DNA of 64,000 nt from an uncultured Sterolibacterium sp. (lineage in GTDB: Bacteria; Pseudomonadota; Gammaproteobacteria; Burkholderiales; Rhodocyclaceae). Below the pieces are notes generated by a model. It did no database searches. It saw only the letters and a program-made list of their open reading frames with translations, and was not told the origin of the DNA. The stretch covers positions 1-64,000 of the forward strand of contig CAIYYX010000104.1 of NCBI GenBank assembly GCA_903930535.1. Reading direction: 5' to 3'. Each line of letters opens with the position of its first letter. Position 1 is the first letter of the stretch. The position numbers were made by a program, and so were the translations under genes. Shown here piece by piece: positions 1 through 8,439 of this stretch.

Positions 1-175
1 CCTTTCAGCTCACCGCACCCAGCCCCTTCGATTCTCGAAAGCCAGGCCCACTTCCAACCATCAACCTCCCCAAGCACCCACACCTATCGGTTGTCTGGTT
101 TTTAAAGATCTTGTTTCAGTGCCTATTTGGCGCCGGTTTCTCGCTGCTTTTGTAATGGCTGCTTGGCAACGAGAG
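1..175 (-). other. Leader region of an rRNA operon (16S gene lies left of the window)
   Basis: Read on the minus strand, the DNA after the promoter at 182-209 carries GATCTTTAAAAA (complement of 99-110), which resembles the boxA antitermination element. It then runs into a purine-rich segment around 60-90 (GATAGGTGTGGGTGCTTGG) typical of betaproteobacterial pre-16S leaders. No ORF is supported here. The mature 16S start is not reached before the window edge, so the gene itself is inferred from leader and promoter. tyrS lies immediately upstream in the same direction. Confidence 0.75.
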
Positions 176-181
176 GGGCGA

Positions 182-209
182 ATTATACAGACCGAAAAAC
201 ATCGGTCAA
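182..209 (-). promoter_or_regulatory. Strong sigma-70 promoter of the rRNA operon
   Basis: On the minus strand a TTGACC -35 box (204-209) and a perfect TATAAT -10 box (182-187) are separated by 16 bp. An A/T-rich UP-element-like tract lies just upstream (about 210-235) and a GC-rich discriminator (TCGCCCC) follows the -10. This is the layout expected of a growth-rate and stringently controlled rRNA P1 promoter. It points away from tyrS toward the left window edge. Confidence 0.85.
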
Positions 210-264
210 GGCTTTTACCAAATTATTTCAGTTTGCTTGCGAAATGACTTCGCCCGTCCCGAAA

Positions 265-1461
265 TTAAAGCAGTTTGGCGCGGGCAAACTTGCGCTTGCC
301 GACCTGCAGCACCAGGGTATCGCCGGCGACGAGCAGCAAGCTCTTGTCTGCGACCTTCTCGCCGTTGATCCTGACGCCGCCGCCTTCGATCTGGCGCAAG
401 GCCTCGGAAGTGCTGGCCGTCAGGCCGGCCTGCTTCAGCGCCTGGGCAATAGGCAGGGAGCCATTGACTGCGGTCAGGATCACCTCAGGAATCTCGTCTG
501 GCATGGCGCCGCGAGTGAAGCGCGCCTCGAAGTCAGCCAGCGCATCTTCTGCCGCGCCGCGGCTGTGGAACCGGGTGACGATTTCCTGCGCCAGCATCAC
601 CTTGACGTCGCGCGGGTTGCGCCCGGCTCCGACTTCGGACTTCAGCTTGGCAATTTCCTCGCTCGCACGGAAGGACAGCAGTTCGTAGTAGCGCCACATC
701 AGTTCGTCTGAAACAGACATCAGCTTGCCGAAGACTTCCTTAGCCGGTTCTGCGATGCCGACATAATTGCCCAGCGACTTGGACATCTTGTTGGTGCCGT
801 CGAGTCCTTCCAAAAGCGGCATCATCAGCACGCACTGCGGTGCCTGGCCGTAGTGCTTCTGCAATTCGCGGCCGACCAGGAGATTGAATTTCTGGTCGGT
901 ACCACCAAGTTCAACATCCGCCTTCATCGCCACGGAGTCGTATCCCTGGCAGAGCGGATAGAGAAACTCGTGGATGGCGATCGGCTGGTTGGCGGCATAA
1001 CGTTTAGAAAAGTCGTCGCGTTCGAGCATGCGCGCAACCGTGTTAAGCGAGGCCAACCTGATCATGCCGGCGGCGCCGAGCGGCTCGAACCAGACAGAAT
1101 TGAAACAGATCTCGGTCTTGTCCGGGTCGAGAATCTTGAACACCTGATCCTGATACGTCTTGGCATTTTCCAGGATCTGTTCGCGCGAGAGCGGCGGACG
1201 CGTCGTATTCTTGCCGGAAGGGTCGCCAATCATGCCAGTGAAGTCACCGATCAGGAACATTACATGGTGGCCAAGCTCCTGAAAATGGCGCAGCTTGTTA
1301 ATCAGCACCGTGTGGCCGAGGTGGAGATCAGGGGCGGTCGGATCGAAACCAGCCTTGATACGCAGGGGACGGCCGCTCTTTAACTTGTCGACGAGTTCGG
1401 CCTCGACCAACAGTTCATCGGCGCCGCGTTTGATCGCGGCAAGTTGGGCTGAGATTTCCAT
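265..1461 (-). CDS. tyrS: Tyrosyl-tRNA synthetase
   Basis: The product is a 398-residue class I aminoacyl-tRNA synthetase that charges tRNA-Tyr with tyrosine in the cytoplasm. The HIGH-type motif appears as HLGH at residues 47-50 and the KMSKS loop is exact at 225-229. The C-terminal 60 or so residues form an S4-like RNA-binding domain. Length fits the shorter TyrRS-beta (TyrZ-like) subtype. It starts with ATG at 1461 and is divergent from the M23 peptidase gene that begins at 1522. An rRNA promoter lies directly downstream of its stop. No terminator is evident between tyrS and that promoter. Confidence 0.98.
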   Translation of the reverse strand: MEISAQLAAIKRGADELLVEAELVDKLKSGRPLRIKAGFDPTAPDLHLGHTVLINKLRHFQELGHHVMFLIGDFTGMIGDPSGKNTTRPPLSREQILENAKTYQDQVFKILDPDKTEICFNSVWFEPLGAAGMIRLASLNTVARMLERDDFSKRYAANQPIAIHEFLYPLCQGYDSVAMKADVELGGTDQKFNLLVGRELQKHYGQAPQCVLMMPLLEGLDGTNKMSKSLGNYVGIAEPAKEVFGKLMSVSDELMWRYYELLSFRASEEIAKLKSEVGAGRNPRDVKVMLAQEIVTRFHSRGAAEDALADFEARFTRGAMPDEIPEVILTAVNGSLPIAQALKQAGLTASTSEALRQIEGGGVRINGEKVADKSLLLVAGDTLVLQVGKRKFARAKLL

Positions 1462-1521
1462 GGCGTGCCAGGTGGGGAGCAGCTCCGTGTTAAACTGCGC
1501 GGAACTTTTGCCTGCTCCCTG

Positions 1522-2844
1522 ATGAATAAGACGCGAATTCTAGCGCATCTCCAAGCCTTTCGTGCAGCCAAGCCAGGTCCATTCTGGGCCACGGCGGGAG
1601 TCGCCATGCTATCGCTGTTCGGCATGGTGGCGGCTTTCGGGACGGCACCATCGACGCTCGAATTGCAGGTGCCGCAGCAAACAGTGGTCGAGCAATTGGT
1701 GCCGGCCATTGGCGTGACGGGCAGTCAGGGTAGTGAATTTTTCGTGCGTGAAAGTCGCATCCTGCGCGGCGATACCGTCGCCAGCCTGCTATTGCGCCTG
1801 GGTGTGCAAGACGATGCCGCCTTCCAGTTCCTGCGCAATGAGCGCGTCACTCAAACGATTTTTCAGCAGATGCGCCCGGGCAAGCCCGTGACCGCCTATG
1901 TCGGCGACAACGGCGAACTGCAAAGCTTGATTTACCCCCTGAACAGCATGGACCGCGCTCTTTTCGTCGTGCGCAAGAACGGCCGCCTTCAGGCAGCCGA
2001 GCAGGCCCTCGAACTGGAAACCCAGGTGCAGATGAAATCCGGCGAGATCCGCTACTCGCTGTTCGGCGCGACCGATGCGGCAGGACTGCCAGACAGTATC
2101 GCAATCCAGCTCACCGACATGTTCGGCGGAGACATCGACTTCCACCGCGACCTGCGCCGTGGCGACCATTTCTCTGTTGTTTTCGAATCCCTTACCCATT
2201 TTGGCAAGCCGGTGCGTAGCGGACGCATTCTTGCTGCAGAATTCATCAATCAGGGCAGGAGCTACCGTGCCTTCTGGTATGCCGATGCGGATGGCAAGGG
2301 TGGGTACTACACATCTGAAGGCAAAAACATTCACAAGGCCTTCCTCCGCTCTCCCTTGGAGTTCTCGCGCATCACTTCCGGTTTCACTTCTGCCCGCTTC
2401 CACCCGATCCTGCATAAATGGACTGCCCACAGGGGAATCGATTATGGCGCTCTGACCGGCACCCGCGTGAAATCCACGGCCGACGGCGTGGTCGAGTTCG
2501 TTGGCAACCAGAACGGCTACGGCCGGGCCGTGATCCTGCGTCACCAGGGTCGTTACACCACCCTTTATGGCCATCTTTCAGGTTTCGCGGCGGGCATGAG
2601 GAAGGGCGCCCGCGTGGCGCAAGGCGATGTCATCGGCTATGTCGGTGCCTCAGGATGGGCTACCGGACCGCACCTGCACTACGAGTTCCGCAATAACGGC
2701 GCCTACCAGAATCCACTGGCCATTGCCCTGCCCAGCGCGCCGCCGCTCACCCCGAATCAACTGGGCCCGTTTCGCGCACAGGTTGAACCCCAACTGGCGC
2801 GACTCAATCTCATCCAGGGCAGCAACCTCGCCTTACTCGACTAG
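1522..2844 (+). CDS. M23 family murein endopeptidase (MepM-like)
   Basis: The product is a predicted periplasmic peptidoglycan hydrolase of 440 residues that would cut peptide crosslinks. A hydrophobic N-terminal segment (about residues 20-37) anchors or exports it. The C-terminal LytM/M23 domain has both zinc motifs: HRGID in the first half of the domain and HLHYEF near its end, so it should be catalytically active. The start at 1522 (MNKTRIL) places the hydrophobic segment properly; an in-frame upstream start at 1465 would overlap the tyrS start region and adds nothing conserved. anmK follows after 3 bp, giving a wall-turnover pair. Confidence 0.93.
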   Translation: MNKTRILAHLQAFRAAKPGPFWATAGVAMLSLFGMVAAFGTAPSTLELQVPQQTVVEQLVPAIGVTGSQGSEFFVRESRILRGDTVASLLLRLGVQDDAAFQFLRNERVTQTIFQQMRPGKPVTAYVGDNGELQSLIYPLNSMDRALFVVRKNGRLQAAEQALELETQVQMKSGEIRYSLFGATDAAGLPDSIAIQLTDMFGGDIDFHRDLRRGDHFSVVFESLTHFGKPVRSGRILAAEFINQGRSYRAFWYADADGKGGYYTSEGKNIHKAFLRSPLEFSRITSGFTSARFHPILHKWTAHRGIDYGALTGTRVKSTADGVVEFVGNQNGYGRAVILRHQGRYTTLYGHLSGFAAGMRKGARVAQGDVIGYVGASGWATGPHLHYEFRNNGAYQNPLAIALPSAPPLTPNQLGPFRAQVEPQLARLNLIQGSNLALLD

Positions 2845-2847
2845 CGA

Positions 2848-3939
2848 GTGGCTGCGCCTGACCTCATCATCGGCCTGATGTCGGGTACCAGCCTCGATGG
2901 GGTGGACGCGGCCTTAGTCGATTTCTCGGGGAATGTCCCGAGCGTTCGCGCAACCTACTACCTGCCCTACCCCGGGGAAGTACGCGAACAGACGCTTCGC
3001 CTGCATGAACTGGAGGGAATCCACCTAGCCATGATGCTGGCCAACCGTTTGGCGCAAATCTATGCGGAAGCGGTGAACACCGTCCTCAAAGAGGCCTCCC
3101 TGCCGGCCGCTGCCGTGCGCGCGATCGGCTGTCACGGCCAGACCATCCGCCATCAGCCAAAGCATGGCTATTCGCTGCAACTCAACAACCCTGCGCTGCT
3201 CGCTGAACTGACCGGTATCGCCGTCATCGCCGACTTCCGCAGCCGCGACATCGCCGCCGGCGGTCAAGGGGCGCCGCTGGTGCCCGCCTTCCACGACAGG
3301 CTGTTTCGTCATGCCTCACGCCACCGCGTCATCCTGAACATCGGCGGCATCGCCAATCTCACGAACTTGGCTCCTGGTCGCCCAACCAAAGGCTTCGATT
3401 GCGGCCCGGGCAACCTGCTGCTGGACGCCTGGGCACAGCGCCATCTTGGCCGACCCATCGACGAGAGCGGGTCCTGGGGGGGGACAGGCCGGATACTGCC
3501 CGAACTGCTGGGCCAACTACTCGCTGATGAATATTTCAGCCTGGCTCCGCCAAAGAGTTGCGGCCGGGAACAGTTCAGCCTCTCCTGGTTGGCAGCACGC
3601 CTCACCGGAAACGAGGCTGCCGCAGATGTCCAAGCCACACTCGCGGCCTTGACGGCGACGGCGGCACAGCGTGCAATCGAGGACAACTGCGGGGGTGCGG
3701 ATGAACTCTATATCTGCGGCGGCGGTGCCCACAATGCAGCCCTGCTCGGACAAATTGAACGCCTGCTGCCGGCAACCCAGGTGATGAAGACCGATGCGCT
3801 CGGCCTGCCGGCCGATTGGGTGGAAGCCGTGGCATTCGCCTGGCTCGCTCATCGAACTCTGGCAGGTCTGCCCGGCAACCTGCCGGAAGTGACCGGTGCG
3901 CGCGGTCCGCGCGTATTGGGCGCGATCTTCCCGGCGTAA
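2848..3939 (+). CDS. anmK: Anhydro-N-acetylmuramic acid kinase
   Basis: AnmK phosphorylates and opens 1,6-anhydro-MurNAc released during peptidoglycan recycling, yielding MurNAc-6-phosphate. The 363-residue protein shows the N-terminal ATP-binding signature GLMSGTSLDGVDAAL, the central GFDCGPGN segment and the C-terminal CGGGAHN motif of the family. The start is a GTG three bases after the M23 endopeptidase stop, so the two are probably translated from one message. A 10-bp perfect hairpin follows the stop. Function is secure by family; coupling with the endopeptidase is inferred from spacing. Confidence 0.97.
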   Translation: MAAPDLIIGLMSGTSLDGVDAALVDFSGNVPSVRATYYLPYPGEVREQTLRLHELEGIHLAMMLANRLAQIYAEAVNTVLKEASLPAAAVRAIGCHGQTIRHQPKHGYSLQLNNPALLAELTGIAVIADFRSRDIAAGGQGAPLVPAFHDRLFRHASRHRVILNIGGIANLTNLAPGRPTKGFDCGPGNLLLDAWAQRHLGRPIDESGSWGGTGRILPELLGQLLADEYFSLAPPKSCGREQFSLSWLAARLTGNEAAADVQATLAALTATAAQRAIEDNCGGADELYICGGGAHNAALLGQIERLLPATQVMKTDALGLPADWVEAVAFAWLAHRTLAGLPGNLPEVTGARGPRVLGAIFPA

Positions 3940-3944
3940 ACGCT

Positions 3945-3968
3945 GAAGGGGCGCTGACGCGCCCCTTC
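3945..3968. terminator. Hairpin between convergent anmK and erpA
   Basis: A perfect 10-bp inverted repeat (GAAGGGGCGC with GCGCCCCTTC) closes a TGAC loop in the 50-bp gap between the convergent stops. Neither side has a good U tract, so termination strength is uncertain. Its position between convergent genes suggests a shared terminator. Confidence 0.55.
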
Positions 3969-3989
3969 TCGCGAAAAAAGCTTTCCCGC

Positions 3990-4340
3990 TCAGGCCGAAA
4001 AAGACGAACCGCAGCCGCAGGTGGAAGCGGCGTTTGGATTCTTGATGACAAACTGTGCGCCCTCAAGACCTTCAGAATAGTCGATCTCTGCGCCGACCAG
4101 ATACTGATAGCTCATCGGATCGATCAGCAAGGTGACGCCGCTCTTCTCGAGAATGGTGTCGTCCTCGTTGCACACCTCGTCGAAGGTGAATCCATACTGG
4201 AAACCGGAACAACCGCCGCCGCTGACGAACACGCGCAGCTTCAGTTCGGCATTGCCTTCTTCGGTGATCAATTCCTTCACCTTGTTGGCGGCGTTATCGG
4301 TGAAAACAACCGGCGACGGCATATCAGTCATGGCATTCAT
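3990..4340 (-). CDS. erpA: Iron-sulfur cluster insertion protein ErpA
   Basis: This 116-residue A-type carrier delivers Fe-S clusters to apoproteins. The three conserved cluster-binding cysteines are present at C44 (in [11 protein letters not shown]) and at C108 and C110 in the CGCGSSF tail. A strong own promoter lies 31 bp upstream of the start, although bactofilin is encoded just upstream in the same direction. It is convergent with anmK. Length and motifs are standard for the HesB/IscA family; the assignment to ErpA rather than IscA rests on the betaproteobacterial argC-erpA neighbourhood. Confidence 0.95.
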   Translation of the reverse strand: MNAMTDMPSPVVFTDNAANKVKELITEEGNAELKLRVFVSGGGCSGFQYGFTFDEVCNEDDTILEKSGVTLLIDPMSYQYLVGAEIDYSEGLEGAQFVIKNPNAASTCGCGSSFSA

Positions 4341-4370
4341 TGGCTAAGCTCCTATAAATTTGTTCGTTCG

Positions 4371-4399
4371 ATTATCGCGACATTCGCCTGGGCAGTCAA
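4371..4399 (-). promoter_or_regulatory. Predicted erpA promoter
   Basis: On the minus strand TTGACT (4394-4399) and GATAAT (4371-4376) are spaced by 17 bp, in the short gap between the bactofilin stop and the erpA start. A good Shine-Dalgarno (AGGAG) precedes the erpA ATG. This allows erpA to be expressed separately from the upstream genes. Confidence 0.7.
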
Positions 4400-4404
4400 T
4401 TTCT

Positions 4405-4812
4405 TCAATTGCTCGAAGCGAGCTTCAATTCCTTGGCCTTGCCTGAGGGCAAAGCACCCTGATGCACCAATCGGCCTTGAACCACGGCACCAAGATGTAT
4501 CTCTATGGTGTTGTACTGCAAGTCACCTGTGACTCGTGCATGGGACTGAAGTTCCAGGAATTCGCTGGAAGACACCGGGCCGATCACCGTGCCGTTAATG
4601 ACCAGGTGCGAAACACTGATCTCGCCTTCGATGCACGCATGCTCACTCACCACCAGTGTGCTCGACTGGTCGCCGTTGGTGAGCACATTGCCCTTGACCT
4701 CGCCATCGACGCGCAAACCACCGCTGAAGGTGACATTGCCCTCTATCCTGGTGCTGGCGCCGATCAGGCTGTCTATGCGGCCCTGCGGCTTGCTGGATTT
4801 TTTCGTAAACAT
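4405..4812 (-). CDS. Bactofilin (polymer-forming cytoskeletal protein)
   Basis: The product is a 135-residue bactofilin, a small protein that folds as a right-handed beta-helix and self-assembles into non-nucleotide filaments that organise wall growth or other envelope functions. The central part shows the repeating short beta pattern with regularly placed Gly/Val/Ile (FSGGLRVDGEVKGNV and following). Short polar tails flank the core, as is typical. It lies 13 bp downstream of the coiled-coil membrane protein gene, so the two are probably co-transcribed and may work together at the membrane. Its specific cellular role here is unknown. Confidence 0.92.
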   Translation of the reverse strand: MFTKKSSKPQGRIDSLIGASTRIEGNVTFSGGLRVDGEVKGNVLTNGDQSSTLVVSEHACIEGEISVSHLVINGTVIGPVSSSEFLELQSHARVTGDLQYNTIEIHLGAVVQGRLVHQGALPSGKAKELKLASSN

Positions 4813-4825
4813 GGGAAGCCCTTTC

Positions 4826-5590
4826 TCACATGGCCACGCTCTTTGACGCCTTGAGTTCGCCCTCTTGCAACAGGCGCACTTCCACGCTCTTGACCCGAGC
4901 GCCTGCAGGAATCTTGAAAGTGCCTTCGATGCGCCGGAAGTGCTTAAAATTAATGATGTATTTCTTTGCTGCGGGATCAGTGGCGGAAGGCAAAACCATC
5001 ATAACACTTTTACCATCCTGTTGCATATTGACCGCAAACTGCAGGCTACCGTTGAACTCCGGGTCTTTCTTGCCCCCGCGCATAGCCACCAGCATGCGGT
5101 AGCGGTACTGATCGGCGTCGGCTTCGATGCGGAGTCCGTTGATGCTCAGGTTTCCCTCCGGGCCTTCTGCCTGAGCGAGGTTTTCGAATACGGACAAGTC
5201 TTCCTTGAGTTTGACATTTTCCTCTTCCAGAGCCTTGACCTGGCGTGTCAGCTGCTGCTGGGCGGTCAGTTCGATCTGCAACTTGCTTTCACTGGCATCG
5301 GCAAAGCTGCGCAGCCTTGATACCTCCCGGGTCAATTCGGCCGACTTTGCGCGAAGGCTGCCAAGTTCTTCTTCAGTCGCGCTTCGATCAAAACCCGCGA
5401 AGCGGCGTCCGGCATCATAAATCCAACCCGCGAGAGCGAGCGAGACCGCCAGTACGGCGACGACACCCAAGGCGTGCCAGTGCCAAGGCAAATGGGTACG
5501 CACCGCAACGCGCGGTGCGGATATGCCAAAACGCCCGCGCCAACGGCGCAGCGTCAGGGCAAGACGGGTATTTGCGAGAGTCCAGCGCAC
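4826..5590 (-). CDS. Single-pass membrane protein with coiled coil (DUF6776-like)
   Basis: The 254-residue protein has a basic N-terminus, one hydrophobic segment at about residues 38-58, a coiled coil at roughly 75-145 (heptad-like Glu/Leu/Lys-rich), and a C-terminal beta-rich periplasmic domain. It resembles the uncharacterised DUF6776 family often found beside bactofilin genes in betaproteobacteria. The start overlaps the 3' end of argC by 37 bp, and no other Met codon lies before the membrane segment. Together with the adjacent bactofilin it may form an envelope scaffold, which is inference from adjacency only. Confidence 0.8.
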   Translation of the reverse strand: MRWTLANTRLALTLRRWRGRFGISAPRVAVRTHLPWHWHALGVVAVLAVSLALAGWIYDAGRRFAGFDRSATEEELGSLRAKSAELTREVSRLRSFADASESKLQIELTAQQQLTRQVKALEEENVKLKEDLSVFENLAQAEGPEGNLSINGLRIEADADQYRYRMLVAMRGGKKDPEFNGSLQFAVNMQQDGKSVMMVLPSATDPAAKKYIINFKHFRRIEGTFKIPAGARVKSVEVRLLQEGELKASKSVAM

Positions 5591-6582
5591 TCGTCGAACC
5601 CGAACATCAGATTCATGTTCTGCATCGCCTGGCCAGCCGCACCCTTGACGAGGTTATCGATCACCGCCAGCACCACCAGGGTATCACCGCCCTGGGGGCG
5701 ATGGACGGCGATACGGCAGATGTTGGCCGCTCGCACCGAACGTGTCTCTGGATGGCTGCCGGCAGGCAGCACATCGACGAAAGGCTCAGCAGCATAGCGC
5801 CTCTCGAACAGGGCCTGGAAATCCTCCTCGCGATTGATGCGGGCGTAGAGCGTGGCATGAATGCCGCGAATCATCGGCGTCAGGTGTGGCACAAAGGTCA
5901 ATCCCACCTCATGACCGGCGGCCAGGGACAACCCTTGGCGGATCTCGGGCAGGTGACGGTGGCCTGGGACACCATAGGCCTTGAAATTGTCGGAAGCCTC
6001 GGCGAAGAGTAGATGCGTCTCTGCCTTGCGACCGGCGCCCGAGACGCCCGACTTGGCGTCGGCAATCAGGTGGGCGTAATCGACGCAACCGGCCTCCACC
6101 AGGGGCAGAAATCCCAACTGGGTCGCGGTTGGATAGCACCCGGGATTGGCAATGAGGCGGGCTCCACGGATCTTGTCGCGATTCACCTCGGGCAAGCCAT
6201 AGACTGCGCCGGCCACCCGATCCGGGCAGGCGTGACGCTGACCATACCATTTTTCCCAAAGTGCCACATCCTTGATGCGGAAATCTGCGGCGAGATCGAT
6301 GACGCGCACCCCAGCGTCCAACAACGCAGGGGCCTGCTGCATGGCGATGCCGTTGGGCGTGGCGAAGAACACCAGGTCGCAGGTCTCAAGCTTTGCCGCT
6401 GCCGGATCGCTGAACTTCAGGCCAACACGGCCGCGCAAACTGGGGAACAGGTCGGCCACCGGCGTGCCCGCCTCGGCGCGAGAAGTCACGGCAACGAGTT
6501 CGACCATGGGATGCTGCGCCAGCAGCCGCAGCAACTCTACGCCCGTGTAACCTGTTCCGCCGACGACCCCGACTCTTATCAT
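5554..6582 (-). CDS. argC: N-acetyl-gamma-glutamyl-phosphate reductase
   Basis: ArgC catalyses the NADPH-dependent reduction of N-acetylglutamyl phosphate to the semialdehyde, the third step of arginine biosynthesis. The 342-residue protein begins with the nucleotide-binding GGTGYTG motif (residues 8-14) and has its catalytic cysteine at C149 in NPGCYPTA. It belongs to the shorter, type 1 ArgC. It sits downstream of rplM-rpsI and their terminator. argB, the preceding enzyme of the pathway, is encoded separately at 24.6 kb, so arginine genes are dispersed here. Confidence 0.97.
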   Translation of the reverse strand: MIRVGVVGGTGYTGVELLRLLAQHPMVELVAVTSRAEAGTPVADLFPSLRGRVGLKFSDPAAAKLETCDLVFFATPNGIAMQQAPALLDAGVRVIDLAADFRIKDVALWEKWYGQRHACPDRVAGAVYGLPEVNRDKIRGARLIANPGCYPTATQLGFLPLVEAGCVDYAHLIADAKSGVSGAGRKAETHLLFAEASDNFKAYGVPGHRHLPEIRQGLSLAAGHEVGLTFVPHLTPMIRGIHATLYARINREEDFQALFERRYAAEPFVDVLPAGSHPETRSVRAANICRIAVHRPQGGDTLVVLAVIDNLVKGAAGQAMQNMNLMFGFDECAGLSQIPVLP

Positions 6583-6663
6583 GCTTTCGCTCCAGAAGCT
6601 TTGCTGGCTATGGTAAGCCAGGGATCAGACACCGGGCAAGTTGGATGAGCGATCAAGAAAGAC

Positions 6664-6695
6664 AAAAAAGCCGCCAAGTATAAGCTTGGCGGCTT
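6664..6695 (-). terminator. Intrinsic terminator of rplM-rpsI
   Basis: Read in the direction of rpsI, an 11-bp perfect stem (AAGCCGCCAAG / CTTGGCGGCTT) with a 6-nt loop is followed by a run of six T residues. It begins about 20 bp after the rpsI stop codon. Confidence 0.9.
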
Positions 6696-6715
6696 GTTGT
6701 GTTTCTTGCCAAAGC

Positions 6716-7108
6716 TTAGCGCTTGGAGAACTGCTTGCGCCTACGCGCCTTGTGGAAGCCGACTTTCTTGCGTTCCACCTCACGCGCGTCGCGCGTGACG
6801 AAGCCGGCCTTGGATAGCGCCGGCTTGAGCAGCGCGTCATACTCGATCAGGGCACGCGTGACGCCGTGACGAACCGCACCGGCCTGGCCAGATTCGCCGC
6901 CGCCGATGACATTCACCATGATGTCGAAGGTGGCGATATGCTGTGTCAGTTCAAGCGGCTGACGCACCACCATGCGCCCGGTTTCGCGGGAGAAGAAATC
7001 ATCCACAGGCTTGTCATTCACGACAAACTTGCCAGAACCCTGTTTCATGAACACGCGCGCCACTGCAGTCTTGCGTCGGCCCGTTCCGTAATAATAATTC
7101 GCTGCCAT
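6716..7108 (-). CDS. rpsI: 30S ribosomal protein S9
   Basis: S9 is a small-subunit protein whose basic C-terminal tail contacts the P-site tRNA. The 130-residue product opens with [15 protein letters not shown] and ends in the conserved tail RRKQFSKR, both diagnostic of the family. The start at 7108 (MAANYYYG) is chosen over an in-frame upstream start at 7153, because it matches family length and leaves a short spacer after rplM. It follows rplM by 10 bp and ends in an intrinsic terminator, the universal rplM-rpsI operon. Confidence 0.98.
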   Translation of the reverse strand: MAANYYYGTGRRKTAVARVFMKQGSGKFVVNDKPVDDFFSRETGRMVVRQPLELTQHIATFDIMVNVIGGGESGQAGAVRHGVTRALIEYDALLKPALSKAGFVTRDAREVERKKVGFHKARRRKQFSKR

Positions 7109-7118
7109 AAAGTTCCTA

Positions 7119-7547
7119 TCAAACAACCAGCGTTTTTGGCTGCTGCGCGGCATGAGGATGCTCAGTGCCGGCGTAGCATTTCATTTTCTTCAACATCGCG
7201 TAGCCCAGCGGGCCCTTGGGCAGCATGCCCTTGACCGCTTTCTCCAAGATACGGCCAGGGAAGCGCTGCTGCAGCTTTTTGAAATTTGTTTCGTAAATGC
7301 CGCCGGGGTAGCCGGTGTGACGATAATAGGTCTTGTCCTCGGCCTTATTGCCGGTGACTCGCAGTTTCTCGACATTGACGACAACGATATAGTCGCCACC
7401 ATCGACGTGCGGCGTATATTCAGGCTTGTGCTTGCCGCGCAAGCGACGTGCGAGCCCGGCGGCCAGGCGGCCCAGCACCATATCGCTGGCATCGACTACG
7501 AACCAGTCGTGCGTGACCTCGTGCTGCTTGGCAGAAAAGGTTTTCAT
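7119..7547 (-). CDS. rplM: 50S ribosomal protein L13
   Basis: L13 is an early-assembly large-subunit protein that binds 23S rRNA and regulates its own operon in several bacteria. The 142-residue sequence starts [11 protein letters not shown] and carries the core [21 protein letters not shown] segment of the family. The start at 7547 is preferred over an upstream in-frame Met six codons earlier, on family length and N-terminal conservation. A strong sigma-70 promoter lies 52-81 bp upstream. Co-transcribed with rpsI. Confidence 0.98.
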   Translation of the reverse strand: MKTFSAKQHEVTHDWFVVDASDMVLGRLAAGLARRLRGKHKPEYTPHVDGGDYIVVVNVEKLRVTGNKAEDKTYYRHTGYPGGIYETNFKKLQQRFPGRILEKAVKGMLPKGPLGYAMLKKMKCYAGTEHPHAAQQPKTLVV

Positions 7548-7598
7548 GAGTTCCTCAGCATCCATCGCCCGCGCAGGGGCTCTTTTCGAAAACCGCGT

Positions 7599-7628
7599 AT
7601 TCTAAGACAGCAACGAGCCTCCTGTCAA
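7599..7628 (-). promoter_or_regulatory. Promoter of the rplM-rpsI operon
   Basis: On the minus strand a perfect TTGACA (7623-7628) and TAGAAT (7599-7604) are separated by 18 bp. This sits directly downstream of the terminator of the candidate sRNA, so ribosomal protein transcription is insulated from it. Confidence 0.75.
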
Positions 7629-7640
7629 ACTGATACGGGC

Positions 7641-7672
7641 AAAAAAAAGCGCAATCCCCGAAGGGTTGCGCT
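7641..7672 (-). terminator. Terminator of the candidate sRNA
   Basis: On the minus strand AGCGCAA-CCC pairs with GGG-(bulged A)-TTGCGCT around a TTCG tetraloop, followed by eight T residues. No annotated gene on this strand ends here, so it supports an independent short transcript. Confidence 0.8.
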
Positions 7673-7749
7673 AAATCCACACCAAAGGAGGAGGGTGGAG
7701 GAGACAGCGGTCAAATGCGTTTGAGGTAATGTCCAATCGCATTCCAGTT
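7641..7749 (-). ncRNA. Candidate trans-acting small RNA with anti-Shine-Dalgarno motifs
   Basis: A promoter (7756-7784) and an intrinsic terminator (7641-7672), both on the minus strand, delimit a predicted transcript of about 105-110 nt with no convincing ORF. Its middle, around 7682-7710, is pyrimidine-rich and contains the motif CTCCTCCACCCTCCTCC, which gives several CCUCC sequences complementary to Shine-Dalgarno elements. The 3' end is a GC-rich hairpin with a UUCG tetraloop and a run of eight T residues, the arrangement of Hfq-dependent sRNAs. I do not recognise it as a named sRNA. It could alternatively be an attenuated leader, but no gene in the same direction depends on it because rplM has its own promoter after the terminator. 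Confidence 0.6.
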
Positions 7750-7755
7750 AACTTT

Positions 7756-7784
7756 ATTATGCACAAATATATTGTGCATTGCAA
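7756..7784 (-). promoter_or_regulatory. Promoter with embedded palindromic operator for the candidate sRNA
   Basis: On the minus strand TTGCAA (7779-7784) and CATAAT (7756-7761) are 17 bp apart. The spacer is occupied by a perfect inverted repeat with 8-bp arms, ATGCACAA and TTGTGCAT (7759-7766 and 7772-7779), around a 5-bp A/T centre. A palindrome exactly between -35 and -10 is the classical position for a repressor. The arm spacing differs from the NtrC consensus, so the regulator is not assigned. Confidence 0.6.
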
Positions 7785-7789
7785 GGTAT

Positions 7790-7960
7790 ATTTAAATTAC
7801 TCGTAATATTATTTACCTTTCTTTGGTTTTCTGAAACATCATCTTGATATTAAACAAATAGCGACCAATTTACCGCTATATATTTAGTTTTATCAATCGG
7901 GTTTTTATCAAAAAATAATTTACTGTGAATAATTATTGTTGCGGCGCAGCATATCAACTG
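7790..7960. other. AT-rich gene-free stretch upstream of the OsmC-family gene
   Basis: About 170 bp here are strongly A/T-rich in contrast to the GC-rich surroundings and contain no supported ORF. One FNR/CRP-like element, TTGAT-ATTA-AACAA at 7844-7857, has a single mismatch to the TTGAT-N4-ATCAA consensus. Otherwise I see no definite signal. Confidence 0.5.
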
Positions 7961-8022
7961 GCATGCCGCAACCCGGGTCAAACGCTACAATGCGCGCGAA
8001 TCATTACTGAGGAATATCGAAC

Positions 8023-8439
8023 ATGGAATGCAGCGTACGCTGGTTTGATGGCATGAGCTTCGTCGCAGAAACTGGCAGCGGCCACCTGGTGACGATGGAC
8101 GGTGCCCCCGATGCAGGCGGCCGTAACCTGGCGCCACGGCCTATGGAGTTGGTGCTTGCCGGCGCCGGGGGTTGCACTGCGTTCGACGTGGTCATGATTC
8201 TCAAACGCGGGCGGCAGGAGGTTACTGGCTGCGAGGTGAAGTTAAGCGCAGAGCGCGCCGACGCCGATCCCAAGGTATTCACCAGCATCCACTTTCACTT
8301 TGTCGTGAAGGGGAAGGCTCTGAAGCCCGAGGCGGTTGAACGAGCGATCAAACTCTCTGCTGAAAAATATTGCTCGGCCTCCATCATGCTGGGCAAGACC
8401 GCCGCGATCACCCACGACTGGGAGATCGTCGAGGTTTAA
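8023..8439 (+). CDS. OsmC family protein (YhfA-like)
   Basis: The product is a 138-residue OsmC/Ohr-fold protein; such proteins reduce organic hydroperoxides with a pair of cysteines. Two candidate redox cysteines are seen at C51 (GAGGCTAFD) and C117 (EKYCSAS), the spacing and motif context of the YhfA branch. The start is the ATG at 8023 preceded by GAGGAATA. The gene overlaps the convergent coq7 by 4 bp at its 3' end. Peroxidase activity is likely but the natural substrate of the YhfA subgroup is not established. Confidence 0.92.
   Translation: MECSVRWFDGMSFVAETGSGHLVTMDGAPDAGGRNLAPRPMELVLAGAGGCTAFDVVMILKRGRQEVTGCEVKLSAERADADPKVFTSIHFHFVVKGKALKPEAVERAIKLSAEKYCSASIMLGKTAAITHDWEIVEV

Noticed and set aside
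7759-7779. NtrC binding site
   Set aside because: Arms resemble TGCAC/GTGCA but the separation is 9 bp rather than 7, and no sigma-54 promoter is present nearby.
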